64,000 nucleotides of DNA from Flammeovirgaceae bacterium. Lineage in GTDB: Bacteria > Bacteroidota > Bacteroidia > Cytophagales > Cyclobacteriaceae. The position numbers and the translations under genes were made by a program. Of the stretch, positions 52,658-62,730 are shown one piece after another; position 1 is the stretch's first letter; each line of letters opens with the position of its first letter. The stretch lies in NCBI GenBank assembly GCA_021298355.1, contig JAJTEH010000006.1, forward strand, positions 186,001 through 250,000. The letters run 5' to 3'. The notes beneath the pieces are model-generated. The model searched no databases, had not been told where the DNA came from, and saw only the letters and a program-made list of their open reading frames with translations.

Positions 52658-53179
52658 TTACTGGGCTTCGTCTTTAAACCATTGTGCATACATGGGGTAA
52701 TTGCGCGATGTTCTTTCAATTACTTCGCGCATTTCGGTACCTGTTTCTTTTAATTGTTTAGCCGGAATACCGCCCCAAATGGTGTTGGGCGGAATTTTTG
52801 TGCCTGCCAACACAATAGCACCCGCAGCAATTACCGCCCCATCTCCTACTTCTGCATCATCCATTACAATGGCTCCCATTCCTACTAAAACATAATTTCC
52901 AATCGTGCAACCGTGTACAATGGCTTTGTGCGCAATCGATACGTGATGACCAATAACAGTTTTTGCTTTTTGGTAGGTACAATGGATAACCGCTCCATCT
53001 TGTATGTTGGTATCATCGCCAATTGTTATACTGTGTACATCGCCACGTACCACAGCGTTAAACCAAACTGTACACCTGTCGCCCATCGTTACCTCGCCCA
53101 CCACCACAGCGCCATCGGCTACAAAGCAATCTTTACCGAACTGAGGCTCAAAACCTCTTACCTTCTTGATGATACTCAT
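52658..53179 (-). CDS. Gamma-carbonic-anhydrase-like hexapeptide protein
   Basis: 173-residue left-handed beta-helix protein of the gamma-CA/PaaY group. It has hexapeptide turns throughout (FVADGAVVVGEVTMGDRCTVWFNAVVRGDV). The zinc ligands are the His in VIHCTY and His-x4-His in GHHVSIAHKAIVHGC. A helical C-terminus (MREVIERTSRNYPMYAQWFKDEA) completes the family fold. It is expected to be a trimeric cytoplasmic enzyme. Real carbonic anhydrase activity varies in this subgroup; thioesterase or metal-dependent hydratase activities are possible. Divergent from miaB. Confidence 0.92.
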   Translation of the reverse strand: MSIIKKVRGFEPQFGKDCFVADGAVVVGEVTMGDRCTVWFNAVVRGDVHSITIGDDTNIQDGAVIHCTYQKAKTVIGHHVSIAHKAIVHGCTIGNYVLVGMGAIVMDDAEVGDGAVIAAGAIVLAGTKIPPNTIWGGIPAKQLKETGTEMREVIERTSRNYPMYAQWFKDEAQ

Positions 53180-53240
53180 ATTACCTTAAATTCTATTTTA
53201 AATTTCTGACAATCTGTCATTCGTTATGCAATAAAAGCAC

Positions 53241-53248
53241 TAATTTTG
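53241..53248 (+). promoter_or_regulatory. Probable -7 element of miaB
   Basis: TAATTTTG fits TAnnTTTG and is 18 bases before the ATG at 53267. The alternative start at 53246 lies inside it and is thus unlikely. Confidence 0.5.
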
Positions 53249-53266
53249 CGATTTCAATGTAGAGTT

Positions 53267-54724
53267 ATGGAGAATTTGGTACAAGATCTAACCATTTTAA
53301 ACGAAAATAACGCAGAAAACTGCGAAACAGTAAAAACCACGCCCGACCAAAACACTGGTAAGGGTAGAAAACTATATATAGAAAGCTATGGTTGCCAGAT
53401 GAATTTTGCTGATTCTGAAATTGTAGCTTCCATTTTAAATAAAGAAGGTTTCGACACCACTTCGGATATTGCACAAGCGGATGTTGTGTTTTTAAACACG
53501 TGTTCTATCCGCGAAAAAGCCGAGCAAACAGTTCGCAATCGCTTAACCCACATAAACGGACTTAAAAAGCAGAAGCCTGAGTTGCTTGTGGGCGTGCTCG
53601 GCTGCATGGCCGAACGACTAAAATCCAAGTTTTTAGAAGAAGAAAAAATCGTGGATTTAGTAGCTGGGCCGGACGCTTACAGAGATTTACCGCAGTTAAT
53701 AAATCAGGTTGATGAAGGTGAAAAGGCTATTAATACCTTTTTATCTCGGGAAGAAACGTATGCCGATATCACACCTGTTCGCCTCAATTCAAATGGCGTA
53801 ACTGCTTTTATTTCGATTATGCGCGGGTGCGATAACATGTGTACTTTCTGCGTGGTGCCCTTTACCCGCGGTCGCGAAAGAAGCCGCGACCCGCAATCGA
53901 TAGTAGCCGAAGCGCAGGATTTATTCAATAAAGGATTTAGGGAAGTAACGCTTTTAGGCCAAAATGTGGATTCGTACAAATGGAGCGCTGAAGAAAACAA
54001 CAAAGCCTGGTTAGAGAAAAAAGGCATTACCAACACCGTAACCTTTGCGAATTTGTTAGAAATGGTGGCGCAGGTAAGTCCTGAATTGCGCATTCGTTTT
54101 TCTACCTCCCATCCCAAAGATATTACAGACGATGTATTGCATACAATGGCCAAATACGAAAACATCTGTAAATACATTCATTTACCCGTACAAAGTGGTA
54201 ACAGCCGCATTTTAGACATGATGAACCGCGGTTATACACGCGAGTGGTACCTCGATAAAATAAAATCGATTCGAAACATTTTAGGAGAATCGTGTGGTAT
54301 TTCTTCTGATATGATTACCGGCTTTTGCTCAGAAACAGAAGAAGAACACAAAGAAACGTTAAGTTTGATGGATGCTGTTCAGTATGATTTTGCTTATATG
54401 TTTTTCTATTCGGAAAGACCGGGAACGTTAGCTGAAAAGAAATTTAAAGATGATATCGATGAAGAAACTAAAAAACGCAGACTCAACGAAATCATTCAAA
54501 AACAAACTGCACATTCCTTACAACGAAATAAATTGGATGTAGGAAAAATTCATCAGGTTTTAGTAGAAGGATTTTCGAAACGCTCAGACGAGTATTTGCA
54601 AGGCAGAAACACAGCCAATAAAGTAGTGGTTTTCCCGAAAGAGAATTTTTCGAAAGGCCAATATGTTAATGTATTAGTAACAGATTGTACAGGTGCAACT
54701 TTATTAGGAAAAGCTGTACACTAA
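53267..54724 (+). CDS. miaB: tRNA-i6A37 methylthiotransferase MiaB
   Basis: 485-residue radical-SAM enzyme that adds a methylthio group to N6-isopentenyl-adenosine 37 of tRNAs reading UNN codons. The N-terminal UPF0004 domain has [28 protein letters not shown] and GVLGCMAE, giving three Cys for one cluster. The radical-SAM motif is [21 protein letters not shown]. The C-terminal TRAM domain is present ([12 protein letters not shown]...). The start at 53267 is chosen for the -7 element just upstream. It leads a run of co-directional genes with gaps of 2-40 bases (sigma-54 activator, lptE, unknown, secG). Confidence 0.96.
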   Translation: MENLVQDLTILNENNAENCETVKTTPDQNTGKGRKLYIESYGCQMNFADSEIVASILNKEGFDTTSDIAQADVVFLNTCSIREKAEQTVRNRLTHINGLKKQKPELLVGVLGCMAERLKSKFLEEEKIVDLVAGPDAYRDLPQLINQVDEGEKAINTFLSREETYADITPVRLNSNGVTAFISIMRGCDNMCTFCVVPFTRGRERSRDPQSIVAEAQDLFNKGFREVTLLGQNVDSYKWSAEENNKAWLEKKGITNTVTFANLLEMVAQVSPELRIRFSTSHPKDITDDVLHTMAKYENICKYIHLPVQSGNSRILDMMNRGYTREWYLDKIKSIRNILGESCGISSDMITGFCSETEEEHKETLSLMDAVQYDFAYMFFYSERPGTLAEKKFKDDIDEETKKRRLNEIIQKQTAHSLQRNKLDVGKIHQVLVEGFSKRSDEYLQGRNTANKVVVFPKENFSKGQYVNVLVTDCTGATLLGKAVH

Positions 54725-54736
54725 AACAAAAAACTT

Positions 54737-56002
54737 ATGTCGATTACAGATGCAGATATTGTACAGGTAAAACAACGATTTGGCATTATTGGCAATTCAA
54801 CCTTGCTTAACAATGCCGTTCGTGTTGCCATGCAGGTGGCACCTACCGATATGTCTGTGTTGATAACAGGCGAAAGTGGTAGTGGTAAAGAATCATTTTC
54901 TAAAATCATTCATCATTTAAGCGCACGCAAACACGGACAATTTATCGCGATTAACTGTGGCTCTATTCCTGAAGGGACCATCGATTCAGAATTATTTGGC
55001 CATGAAAAAGGTTCGTTTACAGGAGCGCACGAAGCCCGCAAAGGATATTTTGAAGTAACCAACGGAGGAACTATATTTTTAGATGAAATTGGCGAAATGC
55101 CATTGGGTACGCAGGCGCGCTTGTTGCGTGTATTAGAAAATGGTGAATTTATTAAAGTAGGTTCTTCTAAAGTTTTAAAAACAGATGTGCGTGTGGTAGC
55201 TGCTACCAATGTTAACCTCATGCGCAATGTAGAAGAAGGAAAATTTAGAGAAGATTTATATTACCGATTAAGCACGGTTCCTATATACGTTCCGCCTTTA
55301 CGAGAACGCGGCAAAGATGCAGAATTACTCTTCAGAAAATTTGCAGGAGATTTTGCGGAGAAATACAAGGTAAAACCGATTGTTTTAACAGATCAAGCCA
55401 AAGAAATTTTATTGAAATATCGTTTTCCGGGTAATATTCGTCAGTTAAAAAATTTAGTAGAACAAATTTCTGTGTTATCAACCGATGCAAAAGAAATTGA
55501 TGCTGAACAATTAATGCACTACATACCAAAGGAAAATACGCTTCCTACTTTATATAAAGATTCAATTAATAGTCCGGAAAATATATCTGAGCGTGATATT
55601 TTATATAAAGTATTATTCGACATGAAAAAAGATGTAAACGATCTTAAAAAACTAGTGCTCGAATTATACAACAATAAAGGCAATGCTGGGCAATTAATGA
55701 AGGAGCATGCTCATTTATTTGAAGGCGTTGAAAATAATACGAATGCCAATTTACATGCAAATGAACCTTTCGTTTTAAATCAAGTTGGCAATACTGATAT
55801 TCCTGTAAGTGAAGTTGAAGATGTACAAGACATAGCCCACGAAACAGAAGAAGACACACTTTCGATTGAGAAAAAAGAGAAAGAATTAATTCTTCGTGCA
55901 CTTCGTAAGAATAACAACAAACGCAAGTATGCCGCACGCGATTTGGGTATTTCGGAACGAACTTTGTACAGAAAAATAAAACAATACGAATTAGAAGAAT
56001 AA
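54737..56002 (+). CDS. Sigma-54-dependent activator without receiver domain
   Basis: 421-residue AAA+ activator. Walker A is GESGSGKE, the sigma-54-contacting GAFTGA loop is GSFTGA (Ala to Ser, a tolerated variant), and Walker B is GGTIFLDEIGEM. The sensor II-type region FPGNIRQLKN is present. An ~80-residue acidic linker follows the AAA+ domain, then a Fis-type DNA-binding C-terminus (LRKNNNKRKYAARDLGISERTLYRKIK). No receiver, PAS or GAF domain precedes the AAA+ domain, so control must come through expression or a partner protein. It lies 12 bases after miaB and 15 before lptE. The target promoters are unknown. Confidence 0.92.
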   Translation: MSITDADIVQVKQRFGIIGNSTLLNNAVRVAMQVAPTDMSVLITGESGSGKESFSKIIHHLSARKHGQFIAINCGSIPEGTIDSELFGHEKGSFTGAHEARKGYFEVTNGGTIFLDEIGEMPLGTQARLLRVLENGEFIKVGSSKVLKTDVRVVAATNVNLMRNVEEGKFREDLYYRLSTVPIYVPPLRERGKDAELLFRKFAGDFAEKYKVKPIVLTDQAKEILLKYRFPGNIRQLKNLVEQISVLSTDAKEIDAEQLMHYIPKENTLPTLYKDSINSPENISERDILYKVLFDMKKDVNDLKKLVLELYNNKGNAGQLMKEHAHLFEGVENNTNANLHANEPFVLNQVGNTDIPVSEVEDVQDIAHETEEDTLSIEKKEKELILRALRKNNNKRKYAARDLGISERTLYRKIKQYELEE

Positions 56003-56017
56003 GCAACCCAATCTGGT

Positions 56018-56536
56018 ATGAAAAAAGTATTTGTTTATTTTCTTTTTATCTCTCTACTCGGAAATTTCTCGTCTTGTGGCATTTACTCCTTTACAGGTGT
56101 TACCATCACAGCTAAAAACATTTCTATAGCTGAGTTTTACAACAACACAGATTTAGGGCCGGCCAACTTAGGGCAAACCTTTACCAATAAACTTAAAGAC
56201 TTCATGCTGCAGAACACGAACTTAGCTATTGTGCCTGAAAATGGGGAGTTGCAAATGGAAGGTGTGATTACCAGCTTTCAGTTAAGCCAAGTAGCCCCCA
56301 CTGCCGGATCTACGCCAAATGACATTACAGCCTCTGCCCTCACTAAGCTAACCATAACAGTAAAAGCAACCTATTATAATTCTACAGACGAAAGCATGTC
56401 GTTTACCGACAAAACATTTTCGTTTTTTCAAAACGTAGACAACGATAATCCGGATGCAATTAGCGAAGCCGTTATCAACGTTATTCTCGACCAAATCATT
56501 CTCGACATCTTTAATGCTTCTGTTGCCAATTGGTAA
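56018..56536 (+). CDS. lptE: LPS-assembly lipoprotein LptE
   Basis: 172-residue outer-membrane lipoprotein (lipobox Asn-Phe-Ser-Ser-Cys). It matches the LptE fold common in Bacteroidota: CGIYSFTGVTITAKNISIAEFYN, LGQTFTNKLKDFMLQNTNL, GELQMEGVITSFQLSQVAP and a long C-terminal strand/helix pair. With LptD it inserts lipopolysaccharide in the outer leaflet. The order sigma-54 activator, lptE, unknown, secG is tight and appears co-transcribed. LptD is not in the window. Confidence 0.9.
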   Translation: MKKVFVYFLFISLLGNFSSCGIYSFTGVTITAKNISIAEFYNNTDLGPANLGQTFTNKLKDFMLQNTNLAIVPENGELQMEGVITSFQLSQVAPTAGSTPNDITASALTKLTITVKATYYNSTDESMSFTDKTFSFFQNVDNDNPDAISEAVINVILDQIILDIFNASVANW

Positions 56537-56574
56537 AATATAAACTACCTTAGTCAACCGATTAAAGTTTACCC

Positions 56575-57468
56575 ATGAATAAAACTGAATTTCTTGCGCT
56601 TATTCAACATTACCCGAATGCAACAGCAGAGCAGGCTCAAGCAGTTTTAAACCTGGAAAAACTCTATCCTTACAGCCAGCTTTTACATACTCTTAGTGCG
56701 CGCTTAGCGCAAGAACATCAATTACCTGTTCAGCAAGCCGAGCTGCAATTGGCGGCTGTTTACGCTGCCGACCGAAATGTGTTAAAAGAAAGAATGGTTA
56801 GCATAGGCACATACAAAAGTGTAAATGCCAACAAAGAAACAACTCCCTTACCTGGCAACCCTGACGGAATAGATTATGCAGAACTTGTGCTTAAAGATTT
56901 AAAACTTTTATCAAAATCTAAGCACAACTTCGAAATGCTGTTTGATGAATTTGCCCATCAACAAGACAAGAAAAAAACAGCAAAACCTGCTAAAAGCGAA
57001 TCAACAAAAGGTAAATCTGCTCAGGCAGTAAAGATTCTGAAAACAAAAACGCACGAAGAGAAAAAACAAAAAAAGCATTTAAAACCAAACTCCAAAAAAG
57101 CCGAGATTAAACCTAAACGCAAAGGCTTAAGCGGAGAAGAACTAATTACAGAAATAGAAACCACCCATCGCAAACTCAAACCAAAGTCGAACAGGCAACA
57201 ACAACAGTTAGCGATGATTGAAAAGTTTATCAAAAAACAACCATCCATATCACCTCCAAAACCTAAAGTAAACCCAAGTGGAAACACCGATTTATCTGGT
57301 GTAAAACAAGGAGAATTCGATCAGCATGTTATTTCCGAAACATTGGTGAAAATCTTGATCGGCCAAGGCAAAAAAGAAAAAGCAATTGAACTGTTAAAAA
57401 AGTTGATTTGGAAATTTCCACAAAAAAAGGCTTACTTTGCGGCTCAAATTGAAGATTTAAAGAAATAA
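56575..57468 (+). CDS. Unknown lysine-rich protein between lptE and secG
   Basis: 297 residues. An N-terminal helical region (FLALIQHYPNATAEQAQAVLN, LYPYSQLLHTLSARLAQEH) may form TPR-like repeats. The middle (about 130-200) is basic and probably disordered (QQDKKKTAKPAKSE, KKQKKHLKPNSKKAEIK). The C-terminal ~45 residues again look like TPR helices (ISETLVKILIGQGKKEKAIEL). No signal peptide or enzyme motif is present. Its stop is one base from the secG start, so it should share the secG transcript. No specific function can be given. Confidence 0.78.
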   Translation: MNKTEFLALIQHYPNATAEQAQAVLNLEKLYPYSQLLHTLSARLAQEHQLPVQQAELQLAAVYAADRNVLKERMVSIGTYKSVNANKETTPLPGNPDGIDYAELVLKDLKLLSKSKHNFEMLFDEFAHQQDKKKTAKPAKSESTKGKSAQAVKILKTKTHEEKKQKKHLKPNSKKAEIKPKRKGLSGEELITEIETTHRKLKPKSNRQQQQLAMIEKFIKKQPSISPPKPKVNPSGNTDLSGVKQGEFDQHVISETLVKILIGQGKKEKAIELLKKLIWKFPQKKAYFAAQIEDLKK

Positions 57469-57469
57469 T

Positions 57470-57811
57470 ATGTTAGGCGTTGTTATCGGATTAATCATTT
57501 TTTGCTCAATACTATTAGTTATTGTTGTTTTAGCTCAAAATTCTAAAGGTGGTGGGTTATCCAGCCAATTTGGTGGTTCTGGTACCAGCAACATGTTTGG
57601 TGTTAAAAAAACAGGAGATTTTCTTGAAAAAACCACTTGGGTTTTAGTTGCCTTTATCATGGTTTTATCGTTAAGCACAAATTTCATAGCTCCTGATGTT
57701 AATTCAGGATCCAGCAAAGTTTTGGATGCAGCTAGCGAACAAGCCCCTGCAGCAGGGCCTGCTACAAACTTGCCAACAGAAGAAAAACCTGCGGCTGATT
57801 CAGCCAAATAA
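57470..57811 (+). CDS. secG: Protein translocase subunit SecG
   Basis: 113-residue subunit of the SecYEG translocon. It has two transmembrane helices (about 2-22 and 55-75) joined by the family loop NSKGGGLSSQFGGSGTSNMFG. The tail (about 80-113) is Ala/Pro/Glu-rich and longer than in E. coli, as usual in this phylum. It ends the miaB-lptE-secG run, with a terminator just behind. Confidence 0.95.
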   Translation: MLGVVIGLIIFCSILLVIVVLAQNSKGGGLSSQFGGSGTSNMFGVKKTGDFLEKTTWVLVAFIMVLSLSTNFIAPDVNSGSSKVLDAASEQAPAAGPATNLPTEEKPAADSAK

Positions 57812-57832
57812 TCATCAAAATATTTTAAAATG

Positions 57833-57859
57833 AAAGCCGGTTTTGAGCCGGCTTTTTTT
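57833..57859. terminator. Bidirectional terminator after secG
   Basis: AAAGCCGG (57833-57840) and CCGGCTTT (57848-57855) with a seven-base loop and T-runs on both strands. It serves secG and the convergent unknown gene, overlapping that gene's stop. Confidence 0.9.
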
Positions 57860-58574
57860 ATGCAGCTTGTGTAAGGTGCTTCATAAATAATCGCTTTACA
57901 ACAGGCATTAAAGTTTGCTGGCTGGGGAAATTACTTTTACTCACCACCAAAAAAGTAGCGGGATTTGGCAAATCTTTAAATCGCTTTAGTAAACTCAACT
58001 TCATTTGTTCATACCCCAATGCCAAAGTTCTCTTTTGCGTTTCTATAAACGTGGTTTGCAAACTGCGCATGGGTTCTAATGCATTCTCATATACACTGAT
58101 TTGATAACGATAGATATCAGCTTCTTGTTGAGGCGGTTGGGTAACCATTAAATAGCCTTCATTTTTGTATAAAGATGATAAACCCACTGGCTGGATTTCG
58201 CATTGGGACTCTACGAATTCAAAAATCTCTGTGCCGTCTTGCAAAGCATTCTTAAACCGTGGTAGGGCAAATTCAATAATGGTTTCAATCTCTGCCATCA
58301 CGGCATCGTCTTCCACAATTTTTTTATAATTCAATTCAAGGTTTTTTAAATTCTCAAGCGATAACTCCTTCGGGAAATCCTGTACCAACATCGACTTGTT
58401 TTCTTTAATCTGCATCAGATTTTTATAATGAAAAATCAAATCTGCCAGGTACGGATACAACTCCACACGACCGAAATATTGCTTCACCTGTTTCAGATAC
58501 GCCAATAGCACATACTTTTTATACTCAAAATCTACTAATCCGGCAGTTAACCAATCTTTAGACAATGTTTCCAT
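57858..58574 (-). CDS. Unknown protein between secG and groES (238 aa)
   Basis: Soluble, helical protein starting METLSKDWLTAGLVDFEYKKYVLLAYLKQV. Helices rich in Leu, Lys and Glu dominate (LADLIFHYKNLMQIKENK, LENLKNLELNYKKIVEDDA). The C-terminal half has an SSLYKNEGYLMVTQP segment and ends LMPVVKRLFMKHLTQAA. The Met at 58574 is preferred; the upstream ATG at 58625 would add 17 hydrophobic residues not typical of the rest. It is divergent from groES with a 219-base shared upstream region. The position beside secG and groESL is probably conserved in relatives (recollection, unverified). Function unknown. Confidence 0.8.
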   Translation of the reverse strand: METLSKDWLTAGLVDFEYKKYVLLAYLKQVKQYFGRVELYPYLADLIFHYKNLMQIKENKSMLVQDFPKELSLENLKNLELNYKKIVEDDAVMAEIETIIEFALPRFKNALQDGTEIFEFVESQCEIQPVGLSSLYKNEGYLMVTQPPQQEADIYRYQISVYENALEPMRSLQTTFIETQKRTLALGYEQMKLSLLKRFKDLPNPATFLVVSKSNFPSQQTLMPVVKRLFMKHLTQAA

Positions 58575-58627
58575 AGCATTCAAAAAAATACATTGGAAAA
58601 TAAGCAAAACCGATAAATCTGACAAGT

Positions 58628-58647
58628 TGCCATACCTGTATATGGCA
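58628..58647. promoter_or_regulatory. Palindrome upstream of groESL
   Basis: TGCCATA (58628-58634) and TATGGCA (58641-58647) form a perfect 7-bp inverted repeat with six bases between, in the region shared by groES and the opposite gene. It is not a CIRCE element. Regulatory role is inferred. Confidence 0.4.
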
Positions 58648-58710
58648 TTACAAAAAACAAGAATTGTTTTATCAACCTTATCTGTCAGGCTTTGTTACTA
58701 AACCTGCAAA

Positions 58711-58748
58711 CTTGGCAAGTTCTGTGGCATGGCATGGAATGTGCCAAG
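58711..58748. promoter_or_regulatory. TGGCA-rich inverted repeat upstream of groES
   Basis: CTTGGCA (58711-58717) and TGCCAAG (58742-58748) are perfect inverted repeats; TGGCA occurs twice more between them (58725, 58730). It is 46 bases before the groES ATG and could be a control site or leader hairpin. Confidence 0.4.
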
Positions 58749-58793
58749 GGTGCACTGAAATTAAACGTTCAACCTAAAATTATCAGTACGTAT

Positions 58794-59072
58794 ATGTCAA
58801 AAGTAAATTTCAAACCCAACGAGGACAGAGTGTTGGTAGAGCCTGCTCCTGCGGAAGAAAAAACCTCTTCCGGAATCATCATTCCTGATACGGCAAAAGA
58901 AAAGCCACAAAAAGGAAAAGTAATAGCTGTTGGCGAAGGTTTAAAGGATAAACCCGTAACGGTAAAAGTTGGCGACAACATCCTTTATGGAAAGTATGCC
59001 GGTACTGAAATTTCCATCGATGGAAAAGAGTACCTCATTATGCGCAATTCAGACATTTTCGGAACAATCTAA
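58794..59072 (+). CDS. groES: Co-chaperonin GroES
   Basis: 92-residue co-chaperonin forming the heptameric lid of GroEL. Family blocks are present: [12 protein letters not shown], the mobile loop [21 protein letters not shown], and [15 protein letters not shown] with a terminal [10 protein letters not shown]. The ATG at 58794 gives the standard length; an upstream in-frame ATG at 58692 would add 34 unrelated residues. GroEL follows after 12 bases. Confidence 0.97.
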   Translation: MSKVNFKPNEDRVLVEPAPAEEKTSSGIIIPDTAKEKPQKGKVIAVGEGLKDKPVTVKVGDNILYGKYAGTEISIDGKEYLIMRNSDIFGTI

Positions 59073-60722
<1,650 letters not shown>

Positions 60723-60753
60723 TCGTTAGGGAAGAATTATATCTTTGCCATAC

Positions 60754-60786
60754 AAAAGCCTCGCACTTGCGGGGCTTTTTCTTTTC
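60754..60786 (+). terminator. Intrinsic terminator after groEL
   Basis: AAAAGCCTCGC (60754-60764) pairs with GCGGGGCTTTT (60769-60779), one G-T pair, then a T-run. It occupies the first part of the longest mnmE frame, arguing for the later mnmE start. Confidence 0.9.
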
Positions 60787-60801
60787 CATCAATTCTCAAT
60801 C

Positions 60802-60809
60802 TATCTTTG
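60802..60809 (+). promoter_or_regulatory. Probable -7 element of mnmE
   Basis: TATCTTTG fits TAnnTTTG exactly and lies 10 bases before the ATG at 60820, so the leader is at most a few bases. No clear -33 TTG was found. Confidence 0.45.
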
Positions 60810-60819
60810 CACACTTAAC

Positions 60820-62184
60820 ATGTTAAACGACAAAGACACCATTGTAGCCCCGGCTACATCACCGGGGGTTGCAGCTTTAGCTGTTATCAGACTATCTGGT
60901 ACAAATGCAATAAACATTGCCTCTACTGTTTTTAAAGGCAAAAATTTAGTGGATGCCGAAAGTCATACCATCCATTTTGGTAGCATAAGAGAAAATGATA
61001 AAGTAATTGATGAAGTACTGGTATCTGTTTTCAAAAACCCTCACTCCTACACAGGAGAAAACAGCGTTGAGATTTCTTGCCACGGCTCGCCCGTGGTGGT
61101 AAAGGAAATCATCAAACTGTTAATTAAACAAGGAGCCAGGCTGGCAGAACCCGGAGAGTTTACACGCAGGGCTTTTTTAAACAATAAGCTAGACTTGGCA
61201 CAGGCCGAGGCGGTGGGCGATTTAATCCATAGCGAAACAGAGCTATCGCGGCAAGTTGCCGTTAACCAAATGCGCGGAGGGTACTCTAAAAATCTTGCGC
61301 ACATGCGCGAAGAGTTAATTCATTTCGCCTCGCTTATTGAACTGGAATTAGACTTTGGCGAAGAAGATGTAGAGTTTGCACACAGAGAAGATTTAATACG
61401 CCTTACTCAAGCCATCTTAGATTTTATTGATCCATTATTGGCTTCTTTCGATCAGGGAAATGTAATTAAAAATGGTGTGCCAACTGTAATTGCAGGAAAG
61501 CCCAATGCAGGAAAATCAACATTGTTAAATGCTTTGTTAAATGAAGAGCGAGCAATCGTTTCGGATATACCGGGCACAACGCGCGACTTTATCGAAGATG
61601 AGATTGTTATCGATGGAATATCTTTTCGCTTTATCGATACGGCCGGCTTACGAGAGACTACCGATAAAGTTGAGCACATAGGCATACAGCGCACCAAAGA
61701 AAGAATGGAAAAAGCATCCTTGATTCTGTACTTGTTTGATCTTTCCAATGAAACACCCGATTCTATAGCAGGCCAGGTAAACGACTTGCAAAACCTTGAT
61801 GCGCGCGTTATCAAAGTGGGTAACAAAGCTGATATTGCGCAGCAAGAGACCTTGCAATACGCCAGAGAAAACAAGTTTGTATTAATAGCTGCATCGGCCA
61901 AACAGAATCTGGAACAACTAAAGAAAGAACTCTTACGCACCGTACTAAACAAAGAAGTAAAAAGCGGAAGTTTAATTGTAACAAACCTTCGCCACTACGA
62001 AGCATTAAGGCAAACCCACGAGGCTTTAGCACGAGTTAAGGAAGGAATTGAAGCAGGAATAACCGGAGATTTAGTAGCACAAGACATCCGCCAGGCTTTG
62101 CATTATTTGGGTGAGTTAACGGGGGCCATCACCACCGATGATTTGTTAGGCAACATCTTTTCGAAGTTTTGTATAGGTAAATAG
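60820..62184 (+). CDS. mnmE: tRNA modification GTPase MnmE (TrmE)
   Basis: 454-residue GTPase that with MnmG modifies the wobble uridine (cmnm5U) of several tRNAs. The N-terminal folate-binding domain has GVAALAVIRLSG, PHSYTGENSVEISCHGSP and GEFTRRAFLNNKLDLAQAEA. The G domain has GKPNAGKSTLLN (G1), DIPGTTRDFIED (G2/G3 region), DTAGLRE and the NKAD specificity loop (GNKADIA). The C-terminal CxGK catalytic Cys is in FSKFCIGK. The start at 60820 follows a terminator and a -7 element; an upstream frame extension overlaps both. Confidence 0.97.
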   Translation: MLNDKDTIVAPATSPGVAALAVIRLSGTNAINIASTVFKGKNLVDAESHTIHFGSIRENDKVIDEVLVSVFKNPHSYTGENSVEISCHGSPVVVKEIIKLLIKQGARLAEPGEFTRRAFLNNKLDLAQAEAVGDLIHSETELSRQVAVNQMRGGYSKNLAHMREELIHFASLIELELDFGEEDVEFAHREDLIRLTQAILDFIDPLLASFDQGNVIKNGVPTVIAGKPNAGKSTLLNALLNEERAIVSDIPGTTRDFIEDEIVIDGISFRFIDTAGLRETTDKVEHIGIQRTKERMEKASLILYLFDLSNETPDSIAGQVNDLQNLDARVIKVGNKADIAQQETLQYARENKFVLIAASAKQNLEQLKKELLRTVLNKEVKSGSLIVTNLRHYEALRQTHEALARVKEGIEAGITGDLVAQDIRQALHYLGELTGAITTDDLLGNIFSKFCIGK

Positions 62185-62330
62185 GTACAAAAAGAGTTGA
62201 GTTTTTATTCACTTATACAACAACGTGAAGCATCAAGAAAAAAAATCTTATCAAGAATATTTACAAATCGAAAATTATTTAGCTAAATTTTCGGAGTAAA
62301 TGCGAACCCTAACAATTTACAACAAACGCT

Positions 62331-62654
62331 ATGGCAAAGAAAGCAAAAAAAGCAGCGAAGAAATCGGCTAAAAAAGTAGCCAAAAAAGCTGCGAAAAAAT
62401 CACCTAAAAAGGCTGCGAAAAAAGTCGCGAAGAAAGCCGCGAAAAAGTCAGCAAAGAAAGCAGTAAAAAAAGTAGTGAAGAAAGCCGCTCCTAAGAAAGC
62501 AAGCAAACCTGCTACTAAAAAGAAATCTGCTCCTAAGAAAAAAGCAGCTGCTAAACCAGCAGCGCCTGCTGCACCAGCACCAACACCTGCTGCACCGGCA
62601 CCACAAGCATCTCTTTTTGGTGGTGGCGAAACGCAAGATTCAAGCAACGGATAA
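62331..62654 (+). CDS. Histone H1-like lysine/alanine-rich protein
   Basis: 107-residue protein. The first ~75 residues are Lys-Ala repeats of roughly seven to eight residues (KKAAKKSAKK, KKVAKKA), followed by an Ala/Pro segment and a short end (SLFGGGETQDSSNG). Similar proteins in Bacteroidota and other phyla are called histone H1-like or AlgP-like and bind DNA through charge. It has no hydrophobic core and is presumably unstructured. It lies between mnmE and the GH1 gene with its own terminator, so it is monocistronic. The peroxiredoxin tail at ~47.2 kb has the same composition. Confidence 0.85.
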   Translation: MAKKAKKAAKKSAKKVAKKAAKKSPKKAAKKVAKKAAKKSAKKAVKKVVKKAAPKKASKPATKKKSAPKKKAAAKPAAPAAPAPTPAAPAPQASLFGGGETQDSSNG

Positions 62655-62681
62655 TTTGTTAACTCCGTATACGCTTACAAG

Positions 62682-62712
62682 GCGACAGGTCGCATAACCT
62701 GTCGCTTTTGTT
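62682..62712 (+). terminator. Intrinsic terminator after the H1-like gene
   Basis: GCGACAGGT (62682-62690) and ACCTGTCGC (62697-62705) form a perfect 9-bp stem with a six-base loop and T-rich tail, 27 bases past the stop. Confidence 0.93.
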
Positions 62713-62730
62713 TTTGTTAATCAAATCATA

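Noticed and set aside
58711-58735. Sigma-54 (-24/-12) promoter in front of groES
   Set aside because: TGGCA occurs repeatedly but no TGGCAC-N5-TTGC spacing fits.
62309-62647. Minus-strand frame of 112 codons opposite the H1-like gene
   Set aside because: Produced by the lysine-codon repeats on the other strand (Phe/Ala-rich mirror); no independent support.
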